Of a stretch of 64,000 nucleotides of DNA, positions 1 through 8,713 are shown piece by piece. Each line of letters begins with the position of its first letter. Position 1 is the stretch's first letter. The DNA lies in assembly GCF_036088315.1 (NCBI RefSeq), contig NZ_CP107996.1, forward strand, positions 682,001-746,000, read 5' to 3'. The translations under genes and the position numbers were made by a program. The notes beneath the pieces are model-generated. The model was not told the DNA's origin. It searched no databases and saw nothing but the letters and a program-made list of their open reading frames with translations. The stretch is from Streptomyces sp. NBC_00344. GTDB lineage: Bacteria > Actinomycetota > Actinomycetes > Streptomycetales > Streptomycetaceae.

Positions 1-1
1 C

Positions 2-574
2 GTGCTGGCGGCCCGCGACGACAGCCCCACGGCGCGCACCGTGCGGGCCGCGTTCGCCGAGATCGCCGCTGCCAGGCCGGAGGTGGAGGACTGGAAGGTG
101 GTTCTCAGCACTCCGGACGCCGTGCCGGGCCCTGGCCCCGCGTGGCACCACGCGACCGGCGGGGCGCAGTCCGTTCGGCCGGCCGTGGCGCCGCACGAAG
201 CCCATCCGCTGGATCTGGCCGGGCTGCTGCGTGAGCGCGGAGCCACCGGGGCGGTACTGCACGGCGACGTGGACGCGCTGATGCTGGTGCAACGGCTCAC
301 CGAGAGCGGGATGCGGGTGCCGCAGGACTGCTCGGTCGTGGCCTACGACGATGTGGTCGCCGGGCTGGGCAGTACTCCGCTCACCGCCGTCTCACCCCCG
401 AAGACGGAGATCGGGCGGGCGGCTGCCGGACTGCTGCTGCACCGGCTGTCGCGACCGGCCGGCGACACCGCACCGGTACGCAGGACGGAACTGCTGCCGG
501 TACTGAAAGTCCGCGGATCGGCACAGGCCCACACCCCTGCGCACGCCGTGCCCGAGACACCGTCAGACAACTGA
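2..574 (+). CDS. LacI/GalR-family transcriptional regulator, C-terminal part (5' end outside window)
   Basis: About 190 residues of the periplasmic-binding-like effector domain of a LacI/GalR regulator; the helix-turn-helix end lies before the window. Family hallmarks are the segment GATGAVLHGDVDALML followed by LTESGMRVPQDCSVVAYDDV, and a tail with a conserved P-x-x-E-I-G-R-A-A. The reading frame is open from the first bases and ends in TGA at 572. About 100 bp downstream, on the same strand, lies a sugar-type ABC importer operon, so this protein is probably its local repressor, released by the imported sugar or a derivative (inference from position). Confidence 0.85.
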   Translation: MLAARDDSPTARTVRAAFAEIAAARPEVEDWKVVLSTPDAVPGPGPAWHHATGGAQSVRPAVAPHEAHPLDLAGLLRERGATGAVLHGDVDALMLVQRLTESGMRVPQDCSVVAYDDVVAGLGSTPLTAVSPPKTEIGRAAAGLLLHRLSRPAGDTAPVRRTELLPVLKVRGSAQAHTPAHAVPETPSDN

Positions 575-578
575 TCGT

Positions 579-640
579 TTGACCGCTTCAACTTCCTTTT
601 GATCGATCTATTGACCCACTCCGATCAGCCGATCAGGATT
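579..640 (+). promoter_or_regulatory. Candidate operator and promoter of the ABC importer operon
   Basis: TTGACCGCTTCAA at 579-591 has TTGA/TCAA arms around CCGCT, like a LacI-type operator. TTGACC at 611-616 and CAGGAT at 634-639 (17 bp apart) form a plausible -35/-10 pair ahead of the ATG at 677. GATCGATC at 601-608 is a further short palindrome. This suggests the transporter genes are transcribed separately from the upstream regulator gene. Confidence 0.35.
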
Positions 641-676
641 CCCCGTGTCTCGAATCAGCAGCCGCGGGAGGCGCCC

Positions 677-2038
677 ATGCCTGGTCGACAGAGCCGCCGG
701 TCCGTGCTCGCCACGATCGCCGCCCTGCCACTGACGGGTGCGCTGAGCGCCTGCAGCGGCAGTGACGGGCCGTCATCAGCAGCGGGCAGTGACCGCGACC
801 TCAGCACCAAGAGAACGAGGAGCGCCACACACATCACCTTCTGGTCCGCGCTGCGCGGCAGCCAGGAAGTGGTGGACGCCTTCAACCGCACCCATGACCG
901 TATTCAGGTGGACTTCCAGCAGATACCCACCGGAGGCCAGGGCGGTTACGCGAAACTCAGCAACGCCGCCCGGGCGGGCAACGCCCCGGACGTCGCCACG
1001 ATCGAATACCCCCAGCTCCCCGGTTTCGCCATCGACGGTGTCGCCCGTGACATCACAGGGATGATCAGCGACCGGCTGCGCGCCGGACTGCTTCCCCAGG
1101 CGCTGGGGCTGACCACCTTCGAGAAGCGCGTCTTCAGCGTGCCGCTGGATGTCGAGCCGATGGTGATGCATTACCGCACCGACCTGTTCAAGCAGTACGG
1201 ACTCGAAGTGCCGAGTACCTGGGACGAGTTCGAGGATGCGGCCCGGATCGTGCGCGGCAGGGGCGGCGGCCGCAGGCTCACCACCTTCCCCACGGACGGC
1301 GCCATGCAGTTCGCGGCGCTCGCCTGGCAGGCAGGCGCCCAGTGGTTCGACACCTCGGGAGGTGCCTGGAACGTCTCGCTCACCGACCGGCCGAGCCGCC
1401 GGGTGGCGGCCTACTGGCAGCGGCTCATCGACCAGGACCTGGTGTTCGTGAACGCCGTGGACAGTCAGCAGAACGACGCTCAGATCGGCGACGGCCTGGC
1501 TCTCGTCCGGCTCAGCGGCGCCTGGGACGCCGGGGCGCAGATGTCCGCCCACCCGGCCCAGCAGGGACAGTGGGCGATCGCCCCGATCCCCCAGTGGGAC
1601 CCGGCGAAGCCCGCCATCGGCACCCACGGCGGCTCCACCTTCGCGGTCACCAGGAGCAGTGCGCACCCGGAGGCGGCCCTGGAATTCATCGAGTGGCAGG
1701 TGGCGCATCCCGACGCGCTGCGCGCCCGGCTCTCCAGCGGCGCCAGCAGTCAGTATCCGGCCGCCCCGGGGCTTGTCGCCGTCGGCCGTAAGGCGTTCGA
1801 CCGCCGCTACTACAGCGGCCAGGACATCTACACGCTCTTCGAGAAGGAAGCGCACAAGATACGTGACGGCTGGGTCTGGGGGCCACGGATGACGGCGACC
1901 GGAAGGGTGATGCAGGACGGCTTCGCCCGGGCGAGCGACGGACAGGACTCCCTCGTCGAAGCCGTAGGCGCGGCGCAACGCGGCACCATGCCGGACCTCA
2001 AGGCACTGGGCCTCGCCACGACCGAGCGCAGCAACTGA
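677..2038 (+). CDS. Extracellular solute-binding lipoprotein of a carbohydrate ABC importer
   Basis: This 453-aa protein has an N-terminal lipoprotein signal with adjacent arginines (SRRSVLATIAAL) and the lipobox LSAC, so it is probably exported by Tat or Sec and lipid-anchored. The body matches family 1 (MalE-like) solute-binding proteins: FWSALRGSQEVVDAFN near the start, then ARAGNAPDVATIEYPQLPGFA, then YRTDLFKQYGLEVPSTWDEF. The ATG at 677 is chosen over upstream starts because GGGAGG lies 5 bases before it. It is followed by two permease genes. The substrate is unknown; the downstream dehydrogenase and DUF2264 gene suggest a sugar, oligosaccharide or uronate-like compound (inference). Confidence 0.9.
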   Translation: MPGRQSRRSVLATIAALPLTGALSACSGSDGPSSAAGSDRDLSTKRTRSATHITFWSALRGSQEVVDAFNRTHDRIQVDFQQIPTGGQGGYAKLSNAARAGNAPDVATIEYPQLPGFAIDGVARDITGMISDRLRAGLLPQALGLTTFEKRVFSVPLDVEPMVMHYRTDLFKQYGLEVPSTWDEFEDAARIVRGRGGGRRLTTFPTDGAMQFAALAWQAGAQWFDTSGGAWNVSLTDRPSRRVAAYWQRLIDQDLVFVNAVDSQQNDAQIGDGLALVRLSGAWDAGAQMSAHPAQQGQWAIAPIPQWDPAKPAIGTHGGSTFAVTRSSAHPEAALEFIEWQVAHPDALRARLSSGASSQYPAAPGLVAVGRKAFDRRYYSGQDIYTLFEKEAHKIRDGWVWGPRMTATGRVMQDGFARASDGQDSLVEAVGAAQRGTMPDLKALGLATTERSN

Positions 2039-2144
2039 TGTGCAGCGCTGCGGGGTGCCAGATTTCCGGCCCGCACCACGACCTCCCGCACCGGACACAT
2101 CTCAGCAGCAGGACCTCCCAGCAGCAGAGAGGCAAGTGACACCC

Positions 2145-3149
2145 ATGACCAGCCCCGCCAACACACCCGCTTCCCTCCGGCCGGCCGCAGGCCTGCAGAA
2201 GGCGCAGGCGCCCTCGGCTTCCGGGCCGGCGGACTCCACACGCAGGACGGCCAGGCGCCGAGAACTCGGTGCGTGCGGAATCCTGATGACACCTTTCTTC
2301 ATCCTTCTCGCCACGGTCTTCCTGATCCCGGTGGGAACAGCCGTATGGCTGAGCTTCTTCAGTGATGACGAGCCGGGACTGGGCTTCGGCCCCGAGCACC
2401 GGGTCTTCGTCGGACTGCGCAGCTACACCGCGGTGCTGACGGACCCTACGTTTCTCAGTGGGCTAGGCACCATCGTCCTGTACAGCGTGCTCTACATACC
2501 GCTGATGGTGATCGGCGCACTCGCCCTGGCGCTGCTGCTCGACTCCGGAGTCGTGCGGCTGCGCTCATGGGCCCAGCTCGGACTGTTCCTTCCGCATGCC
2601 GTGCCCGGCATCATCGCCGCTGTCATCTGGCTGTACCTCTACACCCCCGGGCTGAGTCCGGTGATCGACCTGCTCGGCAGGGCGGACATCACCGTCGACT
2701 TCCTCGGCGTGCACACCGTGATCCCGTCGATCGTGAACATCGCACTGTGGAGCAATCTCGGTTACAACATGGTGGTTTTCTACGCGGCGCTGCAGGCCGT
2801 GCCGCGCGAGATCATCGAGGCGTCGCACGTCGACGGCGCCGGACCGGTGCGTATCGCACTGAGGATCAAGGCCCCGCTGGTGCGCTCGTCGATCGTGATG
2901 GTGGCCATGTTCACCCTCATCTTCGCTCTGCAGCTGTTCACCGAGCCGATGCTGCTCGGTCAGTCCACGCCGATGATCAGCTCCCGTTTCTCGCCCAGCA
3001 TGTACGTCTACGACGCCGCGTTCACCCGTAACAACTACGGTCTGGCCGCCGCCGCCTCAGTGATCCTGCTGATCCTGACGATCGCACTCTCCTACGGCGT
3101 GACCCGCTGGACCAGCCGCACCAACTCCCCCCAGGAGGCTGCCCGATGA
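2145..3149 (+). CDS. Carbohydrate ABC transporter permease (MalF/UgpA-type)
   Basis: A 334-aa integral membrane protein with about six transmembrane helices after a polar N-terminus of about 45 residues. The cytoplasmic EAA loop that contacts the ATPase reads IIEASHVDGAGPVRIALRI, the signature of binding-protein-dependent permeases of the sugar class. The ATG at 2145 has GAGAGG upstream; earlier in-frame starts lie in low-quality sequence. Its end overlaps the next permease by 4 bp (ATGA), indicating translational coupling. No ATPase gene is present. In Streptomyces such importers are commonly energised by the shared ATPase MsiK encoded elsewhere (established knowledge). Confidence 0.92.
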   Translation: MTSPANTPASLRPAAGLQKAQAPSASGPADSTRRTARRRELGACGILMTPFFILLATVFLIPVGTAVWLSFFSDDEPGLGFGPEHRVFVGLRSYTAVLTDPTFLSGLGTIVLYSVLYIPLMVIGALALALLLDSGVVRLRSWAQLGLFLPHAVPGIIAAVIWLYLYTPGLSPVIDLLGRADITVDFLGVHTVIPSIVNIALWSNLGYNMVVFYAALQAVPREIIEASHVDGAGPVRIALRIKAPLVRSSIVMVAMFTLIFALQLFTEPMLLGQSTPMISSRFSPSMYVYDAAFTRNNYGLAAAASVILLILTIALSYGVTRWTSRTNSPQEAAR

Positions 3150-4021
3150 GCACGACCGGTGCCTCCCGTACAGCGGCCGCGCTGCGGCCCCGGCTGCTCG
3201 GCCGCTCCGTGGTCCGTCTCGTGGTGGGCGTCTCGGTGCTGTACACCCTGCTGCCCGTGCTGTGGCTGGTGCTCGCGGCGGCCAAGGACCAGGACTCGCT
3301 CTTCGGCAGCAAGCTGCTCTCGCCCAGCCACTTCTCGTTCCTGCACAACCTGAAGAACCTGTTCGCGATGGACGGTGGGGAGTACGCGAGGTGGTACGGC
3401 AACAGCCTGCTGTACGCCGTCCTCGGCGCAGCGCTCGGTGCCCTGCTGAGCGTCGCCTGCGGCTACGCCTTCGACAAGTACCGCTTCGCTCACAAGGAGA
3501 AACTGTTCGGCCTTGTTCTGGCCGCCGTCATGGTGCCGCAGACCGTTCTCGCACTGCCGCTCTATCTGATGGCATCGGCGACCGGCGTGGTGAACACCTT
3601 CTGGTCGGTCTTCATCCCCGTGCTCTTCAACCCGTTCGGCGTGTATCTCGGAAGGATCTTCAGTCAGGGCTATGTGCCGGATGAGGTGCTCGAAGCCGCG
3701 CGGGTGGACGGCGCCGGCGAGCTGGCCACCTACTTCCGGGTCGCACTGCGGATGCTGGGACCGGGCCTGGTCACCGTCTTCCTCTTCCAGCTCACCGCCA
3801 TCTGGAACAACTTCTTCCTGCCGATGGTGATGCTCTCCGACCAGGACCTGTATCCGGTCAGTCTCGGTCTCTACACCTGGAACAGCTCCGCCACTGTCTC
3901 TCCCGAGTACTACCCCGTGGTGATCATGGGTTCACTGCTCGCGGTACTTCCGCTGATCCTCGCCTTCGCGCTGCTCCAGCGCTTCTGGCGCTCGGGGCTC
4001 ACGGCCGGTGCCGTCAAGTAA
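3146..4021 (+). CDS. Carbohydrate ABC transporter permease (MalG/UgpE-type)
   Basis: A 291-aa partner permease with six predicted transmembrane helices. The EAA motif is VLEAARVDGAGELATYFRVA, followed by the typical FLFQLTAIWNNFFLPMVM segment of MalG-like subunits. It starts at the ATG overlapping the upstream permease stop. The two permeases should form a heterodimeric channel fed by the lipoprotein at 677-2038. The next gene begins 39 bp downstream with its own ribosome binding site, consistent with one operon. Confidence 0.92.
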   Translation: MSTTGASRTAAALRPRLLGRSVVRLVVGVSVLYTLLPVLWLVLAAAKDQDSLFGSKLLSPSHFSFLHNLKNLFAMDGGEYARWYGNSLLYAVLGAALGALLSVACGYAFDKYRFAHKEKLFGLVLAAVMVPQTVLALPLYLMASATGVVNTFWSVFIPVLFNPFGVYLGRIFSQGYVPDEVLEAARVDGAGELATYFRVALRMLGPGLVTVFLFQLTAIWNNFFLPMVMLSDQDLYPVSLGLYTWNSSATVSPEYYPVVIMGSLLAVLPLILAFALLQRFWRSGLTAGAVK

Positions 4022-4060
4022 CCGGACCCGCCCGGCCACCACTCCCCGCACAGGAGAACG

Positions 4061-5092
4061 ATGCCAAGCACCATCCCCCACTCCCGCCCCCGTCCGCGCA
4101 CCGTACCGGCTATGAGTCGCCACGCGGCAACCGCCGTACTCGGCCCCGGATCTCTGGCAGCACTGGCGGAGGTCTGTGACCTGGCGCCGCTGCCGGTGCT
4201 CGACGACCTGACCACGGACCGGGCGCGCGCCGCCCTGGCCGACGCGGAGCTCCTGCTCACCGGCTGGGGCTGTCCGCCGCTCGACGCGGCTGTCCTGGCA
4301 GCGGCACCCCGGCTGCGTGCCGTCGTACACACGGCGGGTAGCGTCCGCGGTCACATCACCGAAGCCTGCTGGGAACGTGGCATCGAGGTGTCCTCGGCCG
4401 CTGCCGCCAATGCCCTGCCGGTCGCCGAGTACACCGTTGCGATGATCCTGCTCTCCGGCAAGCGCGTGCTGGAACGCGCCCGCTCCCTGCGCGCCACGCG
4501 GCGCCGGGACGACTGGCTCGACACCCCGCCCGATGTGGGCAACTACGGCCGCACCGTGGGCATTCTGTCCGCCTCGCTCATCGGGCGGCGCGTCATCGAA
4601 CTGCTGGCGCCCTACGACCTGCGGGTGCTGCTGCACGATCCGTATGTGTCGGCCGCCGAGGCCGCCGCACTCGGTGTCCGGCAGACCGGGCTCGGTGAAC
4701 TCTTCGCGCAGAGTGACGTGGTGAGCGTCCACACCCCGCTGCTGCCCGCCACCCGGGGTCTGGTCAGCCGCGAACTGCTTGTTTCGATGCGCCCGGACGC
4801 CGTACTCGTCAACACCTCGCGCGGCCAGGTCGTCGACCAGGATGCCTTGCTGGACGTTCTGCGGAAGAACCGGATCCGGGCGATCCTCGATGTCACCGAC
4901 CCCGAGATCCTGCCGCCGGAGCACCCCCTTTGGGAGTGCGACAACGCACTGATCACCCCGCATCTGGCGGGCTCCCAGGGCAACGAGTGGCGGCGGCTGG
5001 CCGACCTCGCGGTCGGCGAGGTCGCCCGCTGGGCCGCGGGCGACGGCTTCGCCCACCCCGTACACCGCGAAAGGCTGGCGTTTCTCGCATGA
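4061..5092 (+). CDS. D-isomer-specific 2-hydroxyacid dehydrogenase family protein
   Basis: A 343-aa NAD(P)-dependent oxidoreductase of the D-2-hydroxyacid dehydrogenase family (SerA/GyaR/PdxB fold). The Rossmann segment is GRTVGILSASLIGRRVIELL; its glycine pattern is atypical compared with GxGxxG. The catalytic R-E-H set is visible: Arg in NTSRGQVVDQDAL, Glu in DVTDPEILPPEHPLW and His in ALITPHLAGS. AGGAG precedes the ATG by a few bases. Its stop overlaps the start of the DUF2264 gene (ATGA). In this operon it probably reduces or oxidises a 2-keto/2-hydroxy acid or an oxidised sugar from the imported substrate (inference). Confidence 0.88.
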   Translation: MPSTIPHSRPRPRTVPAMSRHAATAVLGPGSLAALAEVCDLAPLPVLDDLTTDRARAALADAELLLTGWGCPPLDAAVLAAAPRLRAVVHTAGSVRGHITEACWERGIEVSSAAAANALPVAEYTVAMILLSGKRVLERARSLRATRRRDDWLDTPPDVGNYGRTVGILSASLIGRRVIELLAPYDLRVLLHDPYVSAAEAAALGVRQTGLGELFAQSDVVSVHTPLLPATRGLVSRELLVSMRPDAVLVNTSRGQVVDQDALLDVLRKNRIRAILDVTDPEILPPEHPLWECDNALITPHLAGSQGNEWRRLADLAVGEVARWAAGDGFAHPVHRERLAFLA

Positions 5093-6972
5093 CATCTCCT
5101 CTTGGACTCCCCGCCGACGACCGCGTTCTGAGTCCGCACACCGGCTACACCCGGGCGCACTGGGAGGGGGCAGCGGACGGTCTGCTGCACGCGGCGTGGA
5201 AGTGGGCCACACCCGGCCGGGCGATGCTCGACCTGCCGGGCCGGCCATCCGGCTCGGGGGTGCGGTCCGACGGACTGGAGGGGTACGCACGCACCTTCCT
5301 CGCCGCCGCCTTCCGGGTCGCCGGGGCCGAGGGAAAGGACCCGCACGGCTGGCTGGAGCGGTACGCGCACGGGCTCACCGCAGGCACTCGCACACCCGGC
5401 CGGGACGACACGGAGTCCTGGCCGCTGATCCGTGACCACACGGTGTTCGGCCAGCCGATGGTCGAGTCCGCGTCGATCGCCATCGGCCTGCGACTGACCA
5501 GGCCCTGGCTGTGGAACCAGCTGGACCCGGGTACACAGGATCGCGCGGAGGAATGGCTGCGGGGCTCGCTGCGCCATACACCGGCACCCAACAACTGGTA
5601 CCTCTTCCCCTATTCGGTCGCCGCTTTCCTGGAGTCGGTCGGCCGCGGCGACGCGGAGACGACCCGTGCCAGGGAGCGGGCGATCGAGCTGCTCGACGGC
5701 TGGTACCGCGGACAGGGCTGGTACGCGGACGGCGACGGCCGCGCCTTCGACCACTACAACGGCTGGGCGCTGCACCTGTATCCGGTGCTCGACGCGTATC
5801 TCTCGGGTGATCCCGTACTGTCCGCGCACTACGGAGGACGGTTGCGCGAGCACCTGGAGGGCTTCTCCCTGCTGTTCGGGGCCGACGGCGCGCCGCTCCA
5901 CTTCGGCCGCTCGCTGACCTACCGCTTCGCGGCCTCGTCTGCGGTGGCGCTCGGCGCGCTGACCGGTCACACCCCGCTGACCCCCGGTGCCTCACGACGG
6001 CTGGCCAGCGGTTCGCTGCGCTACTTCCTGGACCGTGGCGCTACCGGCGACGACGGCCTGCTGAGTCTCGGCTGGCACGGCCCGCACGCCGCCACCCTCC
6101 AGCACTACTCGGGTCCCGCGTCCCCCTACTGGGCGTCCAAGGCCTTCGTCTCACTGCTCGCCCCACCCGACCACCCGCTGTGGACGGCGACCGAGGAGAG
6201 CGCGCCCAGCGAAGGCCCCGACCGGGTGCTGGCGCTGCCGGCGCCCGGACTGCTCGTGCAGACCACGCAGGCGGACGGGATCGTCCGGCTGCACAACCAC
6301 GGCACCGACCACATCGGCCCGCATCAGGGCGAGTCGGGCGCCCCCGACGACCCGCTCTACAGCCGTCAGGCCTACTCGACGGTCACCGGCCCGACGGCCC
6401 GGGAGAACGCGGCGGACAACCATCTGGCGGTGGTGGTGGCGGGCGCGCGCAGCGGCCGGCGGGCCATCCGCCCGCTGGGCGCGGGCCACGGGGACGGGTG
6501 GGGGTGGGCCGGCTCGTGGCACCGCCCGGTCTTCACATCGGGCGCGCCGATGGTTCCGGGGCTGAGGGTGGAGAACGTCACGGTGGTCCGCGGACGCTAC
6601 GAGCTACGGGTGCACCGGGTCCTCGGGGCACCCGACGGGGCCCGGGTGGAGCACACCGGCTGGGCGACCGGGCTCCGCGACGGCGCCAGGTCCGACCTGC
6701 TCGGACTGCACGGCTGGGAGACCCGGGACGAGGTACGGGCCCCGCAGGGCACCGCGTTCACCCGCTGGGCATCCGTGCCCCGGCTCAGCGCGGAGGCCGA
6801 GCCCGCCATGCTGCTCGTCGCCCTGGCCTCCCTCACCGCGGAACCCGGAGCCTCCCCGCTCGCCGAAGCGGTGAGCGAGGTGCGGGTGGAGGGGGACACC
6901 GTCGAGGTCCACTGGACGGACGGGACGACGACCCGCGTCGCCTTCGACCCGCTGTCGGTCGGCCACCGCTGA
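5089..6972 (+). CDS. DUF2264 domain-containing protein
   Basis: A 627-aa cytoplasmic protein (no signal peptide) matching DUF2264. Family-typical blocks are HTGYTRAHWEGAADGLLHAAW near the N-terminus, NNWYLFPYSVAAFLESVGRG, GWYADGDGRAFDHYNGWALHLYP mid-protein, and LHFGRSLTYRFAASSAVALGAL. The tryptophan- and tyrosine-rich alpha-helical pattern resembles (alpha/alpha)6-barrel enzymes acting on uronates, with a beta-rich C-terminal third. It is translationally coupled to the dehydrogenase. No biochemical function is assigned; a role in processing the imported saccharide, such as hydrolysis or elimination on a modified uronic acid, is inference. Confidence 0.85.
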   Translation: MTSPLGLPADDRVLSPHTGYTRAHWEGAADGLLHAAWKWATPGRAMLDLPGRPSGSGVRSDGLEGYARTFLAAAFRVAGAEGKDPHGWLERYAHGLTAGTRTPGRDDTESWPLIRDHTVFGQPMVESASIAIGLRLTRPWLWNQLDPGTQDRAEEWLRGSLRHTPAPNNWYLFPYSVAAFLESVGRGDAETTRARERAIELLDGWYRGQGWYADGDGRAFDHYNGWALHLYPVLDAYLSGDPVLSAHYGGRLREHLEGFSLLFGADGAPLHFGRSLTYRFAASSAVALGALTGHTPLTPGASRRLASGSLRYFLDRGATGDDGLLSLGWHGPHAATLQHYSGPASPYWASKAFVSLLAPPDHPLWTATEESAPSEGPDRVLALPAPGLLVQTTQADGIVRLHNHGTDHIGPHQGESGAPDDPLYSRQAYSTVTGPTARENAADNHLAVVVAGARSGRRAIRPLGAGHGDGWGWAGSWHRPVFTSGAPMVPGLRVENVTVVRGRYELRVHRVLGAPDGARVEHTGWATGLRDGARSDLLGLHGWETRDEVRAPQGTAFTRWASVPRLSAEAEPAMLLVALASLTAEPGASPLAEAVSEVRVEGDTVEVHWTDGTTTRVAFDPLSVGHR

Positions 6973-6975
6973 CAT

Positions 6976-7027
6976 CGGCCGTCATCCCGGCGCGGGCGTG
7001 ATGAGCGCCGGGGGACGGTGACGGCCG
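6976..7027 (+). terminator. Long stem-loop after the ABC/DUF2264 operon
   Basis: The outer arms CGGCCGTCA (6976-6984) and TGACGGCCG (7019-7027) are perfectly complementary and enclose an inner GC-rich stem. It starts 4 bp past the stop codon and has no T-tract, as is usual for high-GC actinobacterial terminators. Confidence 0.6.
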
Positions 7028-7234
7028 GACACGGGGCCGCCACCACCGCGCTGCCGCCGGACAATCCATTCCGGCGGCGGCCGGCTTTCCACGGTGTTCT
7101 GCGGGCCGACGCCGTCCGGCGCTGCCGGTCGTGGAGGGTGCGGCGGCCCCCGTGCTCGTCCGATCGGGTGCTGAACAGAGCCGCACCCGGAGCAACTGCC
7201 CGTCTCACCTGGCGAAATGCCGGCCGGGGAGCAC

Positions 7235-7264
7235 TTGAACCGGGTGGGGCGTCTCCCGCACAAT
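7235..7264 (+). promoter_or_regulatory. Promoter of the sulfur leader peptide and ssuD operon
   Basis: TTGAAC (7235-7240) and CACAAT (7259-7264) are 18 bp apart. The ATG of the leader peptide follows the -10 by 7 bases, so transcription probably starts at or next to the start codon and the leader is translated from a leaderless mRNA. Confidence 0.6.
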
Positions 7265-7271
7265 GCCTGAC

Positions 7272-7352
7272 ATGACCGCTGCCGCCGCCTTCCTTGTGGG
7301 ACGCCTGCACGTCGACCTGTGCCGTCAGTCCAGCGCCACCTGTCGCGACTGA
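7272..7352 (+). CDS. Cys-containing sulfur-metabolism leader peptide (26 aa)
   Basis: The short frame encodes a 26-residue peptide containing RLHVDLCRQSSATCRD and ends in TGA. This matches the actinobacterial leader-peptide type (LHVDLCRQ...C) seen before sulfur-assimilation genes. Two Cys codons (TGC, TGT) sit near the end, so ribosome pausing when Cys-tRNA is scarce could control the transcript downstream. It has no Shine-Dalgarno and is probably leaderless. The next gene on the strand is an alkanesulfonate monooxygenase, which releases sulfite from organosulfonates and fits induction by sulfur starvation. The mechanism here is inferred. Confidence 0.8.
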   Translation: MTAAAAFLVGRLHVDLCRQSSATCRD

Positions 7353-7561
7353 CCCCTGCCGGGCCCATGGAGCCGCAGGGCCGGTCGGCCCTCGGCTACT
7401 CCCGTATCCGCATCCCCACGGCACAGCGCACAGCGCTGCGGCCGCGTTCCCTCCGTGCCTCCCTGCGTGCCCTGACGCGTACCTGAACGTACGTCGCCGG
7501 GCCACTGCGGCATGCCTGATCCGGCATGCCCGGCACACCATCCTCGGCCTTCGGAGCCAGC
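7353..7561 (+). promoter_or_regulatory. Leader region between leader peptide and ssuD, putative attenuator
   Basis: About 210 bases without a convincing gene. Two hairpins stand out: one formed around AGGGCCG/CGGCCCT just after the leader peptide (about 7377-7400), and GGCATGCC (7509-7516) with GGCATGCC (7523-7530), separated by 6 bases, about 30 bases before the ssuD start. They could form alternative termination or ribosome-site-masking structures controlled by translation of the leader peptide (inference). Confidence 0.4.
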
Positions 7562-8713
7562 ATGTCTGCCCTTACCTTCCATTGGTTCCTGCCCACGACC
7601 GGTGACAGCCGGCACATCGTCGGCGGCGGCCACGGTTCCACGCCAGGCACCGCCGGCGGGGACCGTCCGGCCTCCGTCGAGTACCTGGGCCAGATCGCCC
7701 GGACCGCGGAGCAGCTCGGCTTCGCCGGGGCGCTCACCCCGACCGGCGCGTGGTGCGAGGACGCCTGGCTGACCACGGCCATGCTCACCCAGGTCACCGA
7801 GCGGCTGAAGTTCCTGGTCGCCTTCCGTCCCGGCCAGATCACCCCGACGCTCTCGGCGCAGATGGCCGCGACCTACCAGCGGCAGTCGCACGGCCGGCTG
7901 CTGCTCAACGTCGTGACGGGCGGGGAGTCCGCCGAACAGCGTGCGTACGGCGACTTCCTCGACAAGGACCAGCGGTACGCCAGGACCGGAGAGTTCCTGG
8001 ACATCGTCCGGCGGCTGTGGGCCGGTGAAAGGGTCGACCACAGCGGCGAGCATCTGCGCGTCGAGGGCGCCGAGTTGAGCCGGCTGCCGGAACCCGCGCC
8101 GCAGATCTACTTCGGCGGCTCGTCGCCCGCCGCCGGTGAAGTGGCGGCGCGGTACACCGACGTGTACCTGACCTGGGGCGAACCGCCGCAGCAGGTGAAA
8201 CAGAAGATCGACTGGGTGCGTTCACTGGCCGCCGCGCAGGGCCGCACCGTACGGTTCGGCATCCGGCTGCACACCATCAGCCGGGACACCTCGGCGCAGG
8301 CGTGGGCGGAGGCGGAGCGGCTGCTCAAGGCCATGGATCCGGAGCGCATCAAGAGGGTGCAGCAAGGGCTGGCGACCAGCGAGTCCGAGGGGCAGCGGCG
8401 TATGCGCGAACTGCACAACAGCGGGGACACGGGCGACCTGGAGATCCACCCCAACCTGTGGGCAGGCGTCGGACTGGTCCGCGGCGGCGCCGGCACGGCG
8501 CTGGTGGGCAGTCATACGGAGGTCGCCGACCTGATCGAGGAGTACCACCAGCTCGGCATAGAGGAGTTCGTCCTGTCCGGGGTGCCACATCTGGAAGAGG
8601 CGTACTGGTTCGGCGAGGGCGTTCTGCCGTTGCTGGAGAAGCGCGGCCTGTGGCAGCACCCCGCAGGCCCGCAAACCGTCGAGGCGGGCTTCGTCCCGTT
8701 CGCCGCCCGATGA
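7562..8713 (+). CDS. ssuD: FMNH2-dependent alkanesulfonate monooxygenase (SsuD-type luciferase-like)
   Basis: A 383-aa TIM-barrel enzyme of the luciferase-like flavin monooxygenase family, the usual SsuD length. SsuD-like features are the start LTFHWFLPTTGDSR, TAEQLGFAGALTPTG, LKFLVAFRPGQITPTLSAQM, RLLLNVVTGGESAEQRAYGD, and near the C-terminus EEFVLSGVPHLEEAYWFGEG. It should cleave alkanesulfonates to aldehyde and sulfite, using FMNH2 supplied by a reductase not found nearby. The ATG at 7562 has GGAG upstream. It overlaps the next gene by 4 bp (ATGA). The upstream Cys leader peptide supports a sulfur-scavenging role. Confidence 0.9.
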   Translation: MSALTFHWFLPTTGDSRHIVGGGHGSTPGTAGGDRPASVEYLGQIARTAEQLGFAGALTPTGAWCEDAWLTTAMLTQVTERLKFLVAFRPGQITPTLSAQMAATYQRQSHGRLLLNVVTGGESAEQRAYGDFLDKDQRYARTGEFLDIVRRLWAGERVDHSGEHLRVEGAELSRLPEPAPQIYFGGSSPAAGEVAARYTDVYLTWGEPPQQVKQKIDWVRSLAAAQGRTVRFGIRLHTISRDTSAQAWAEAERLLKAMDPERIKRVQQGLATSESEGQRRMRELHNSGDTGDLEIHPNLWAGVGLVRGGAGTALVGSHTEVADLIEEYHQLGIEEFVLSGVPHLEEAYWFGEGVLPLLEKRGLWQHPAGPQTVEAGFVPFAAR

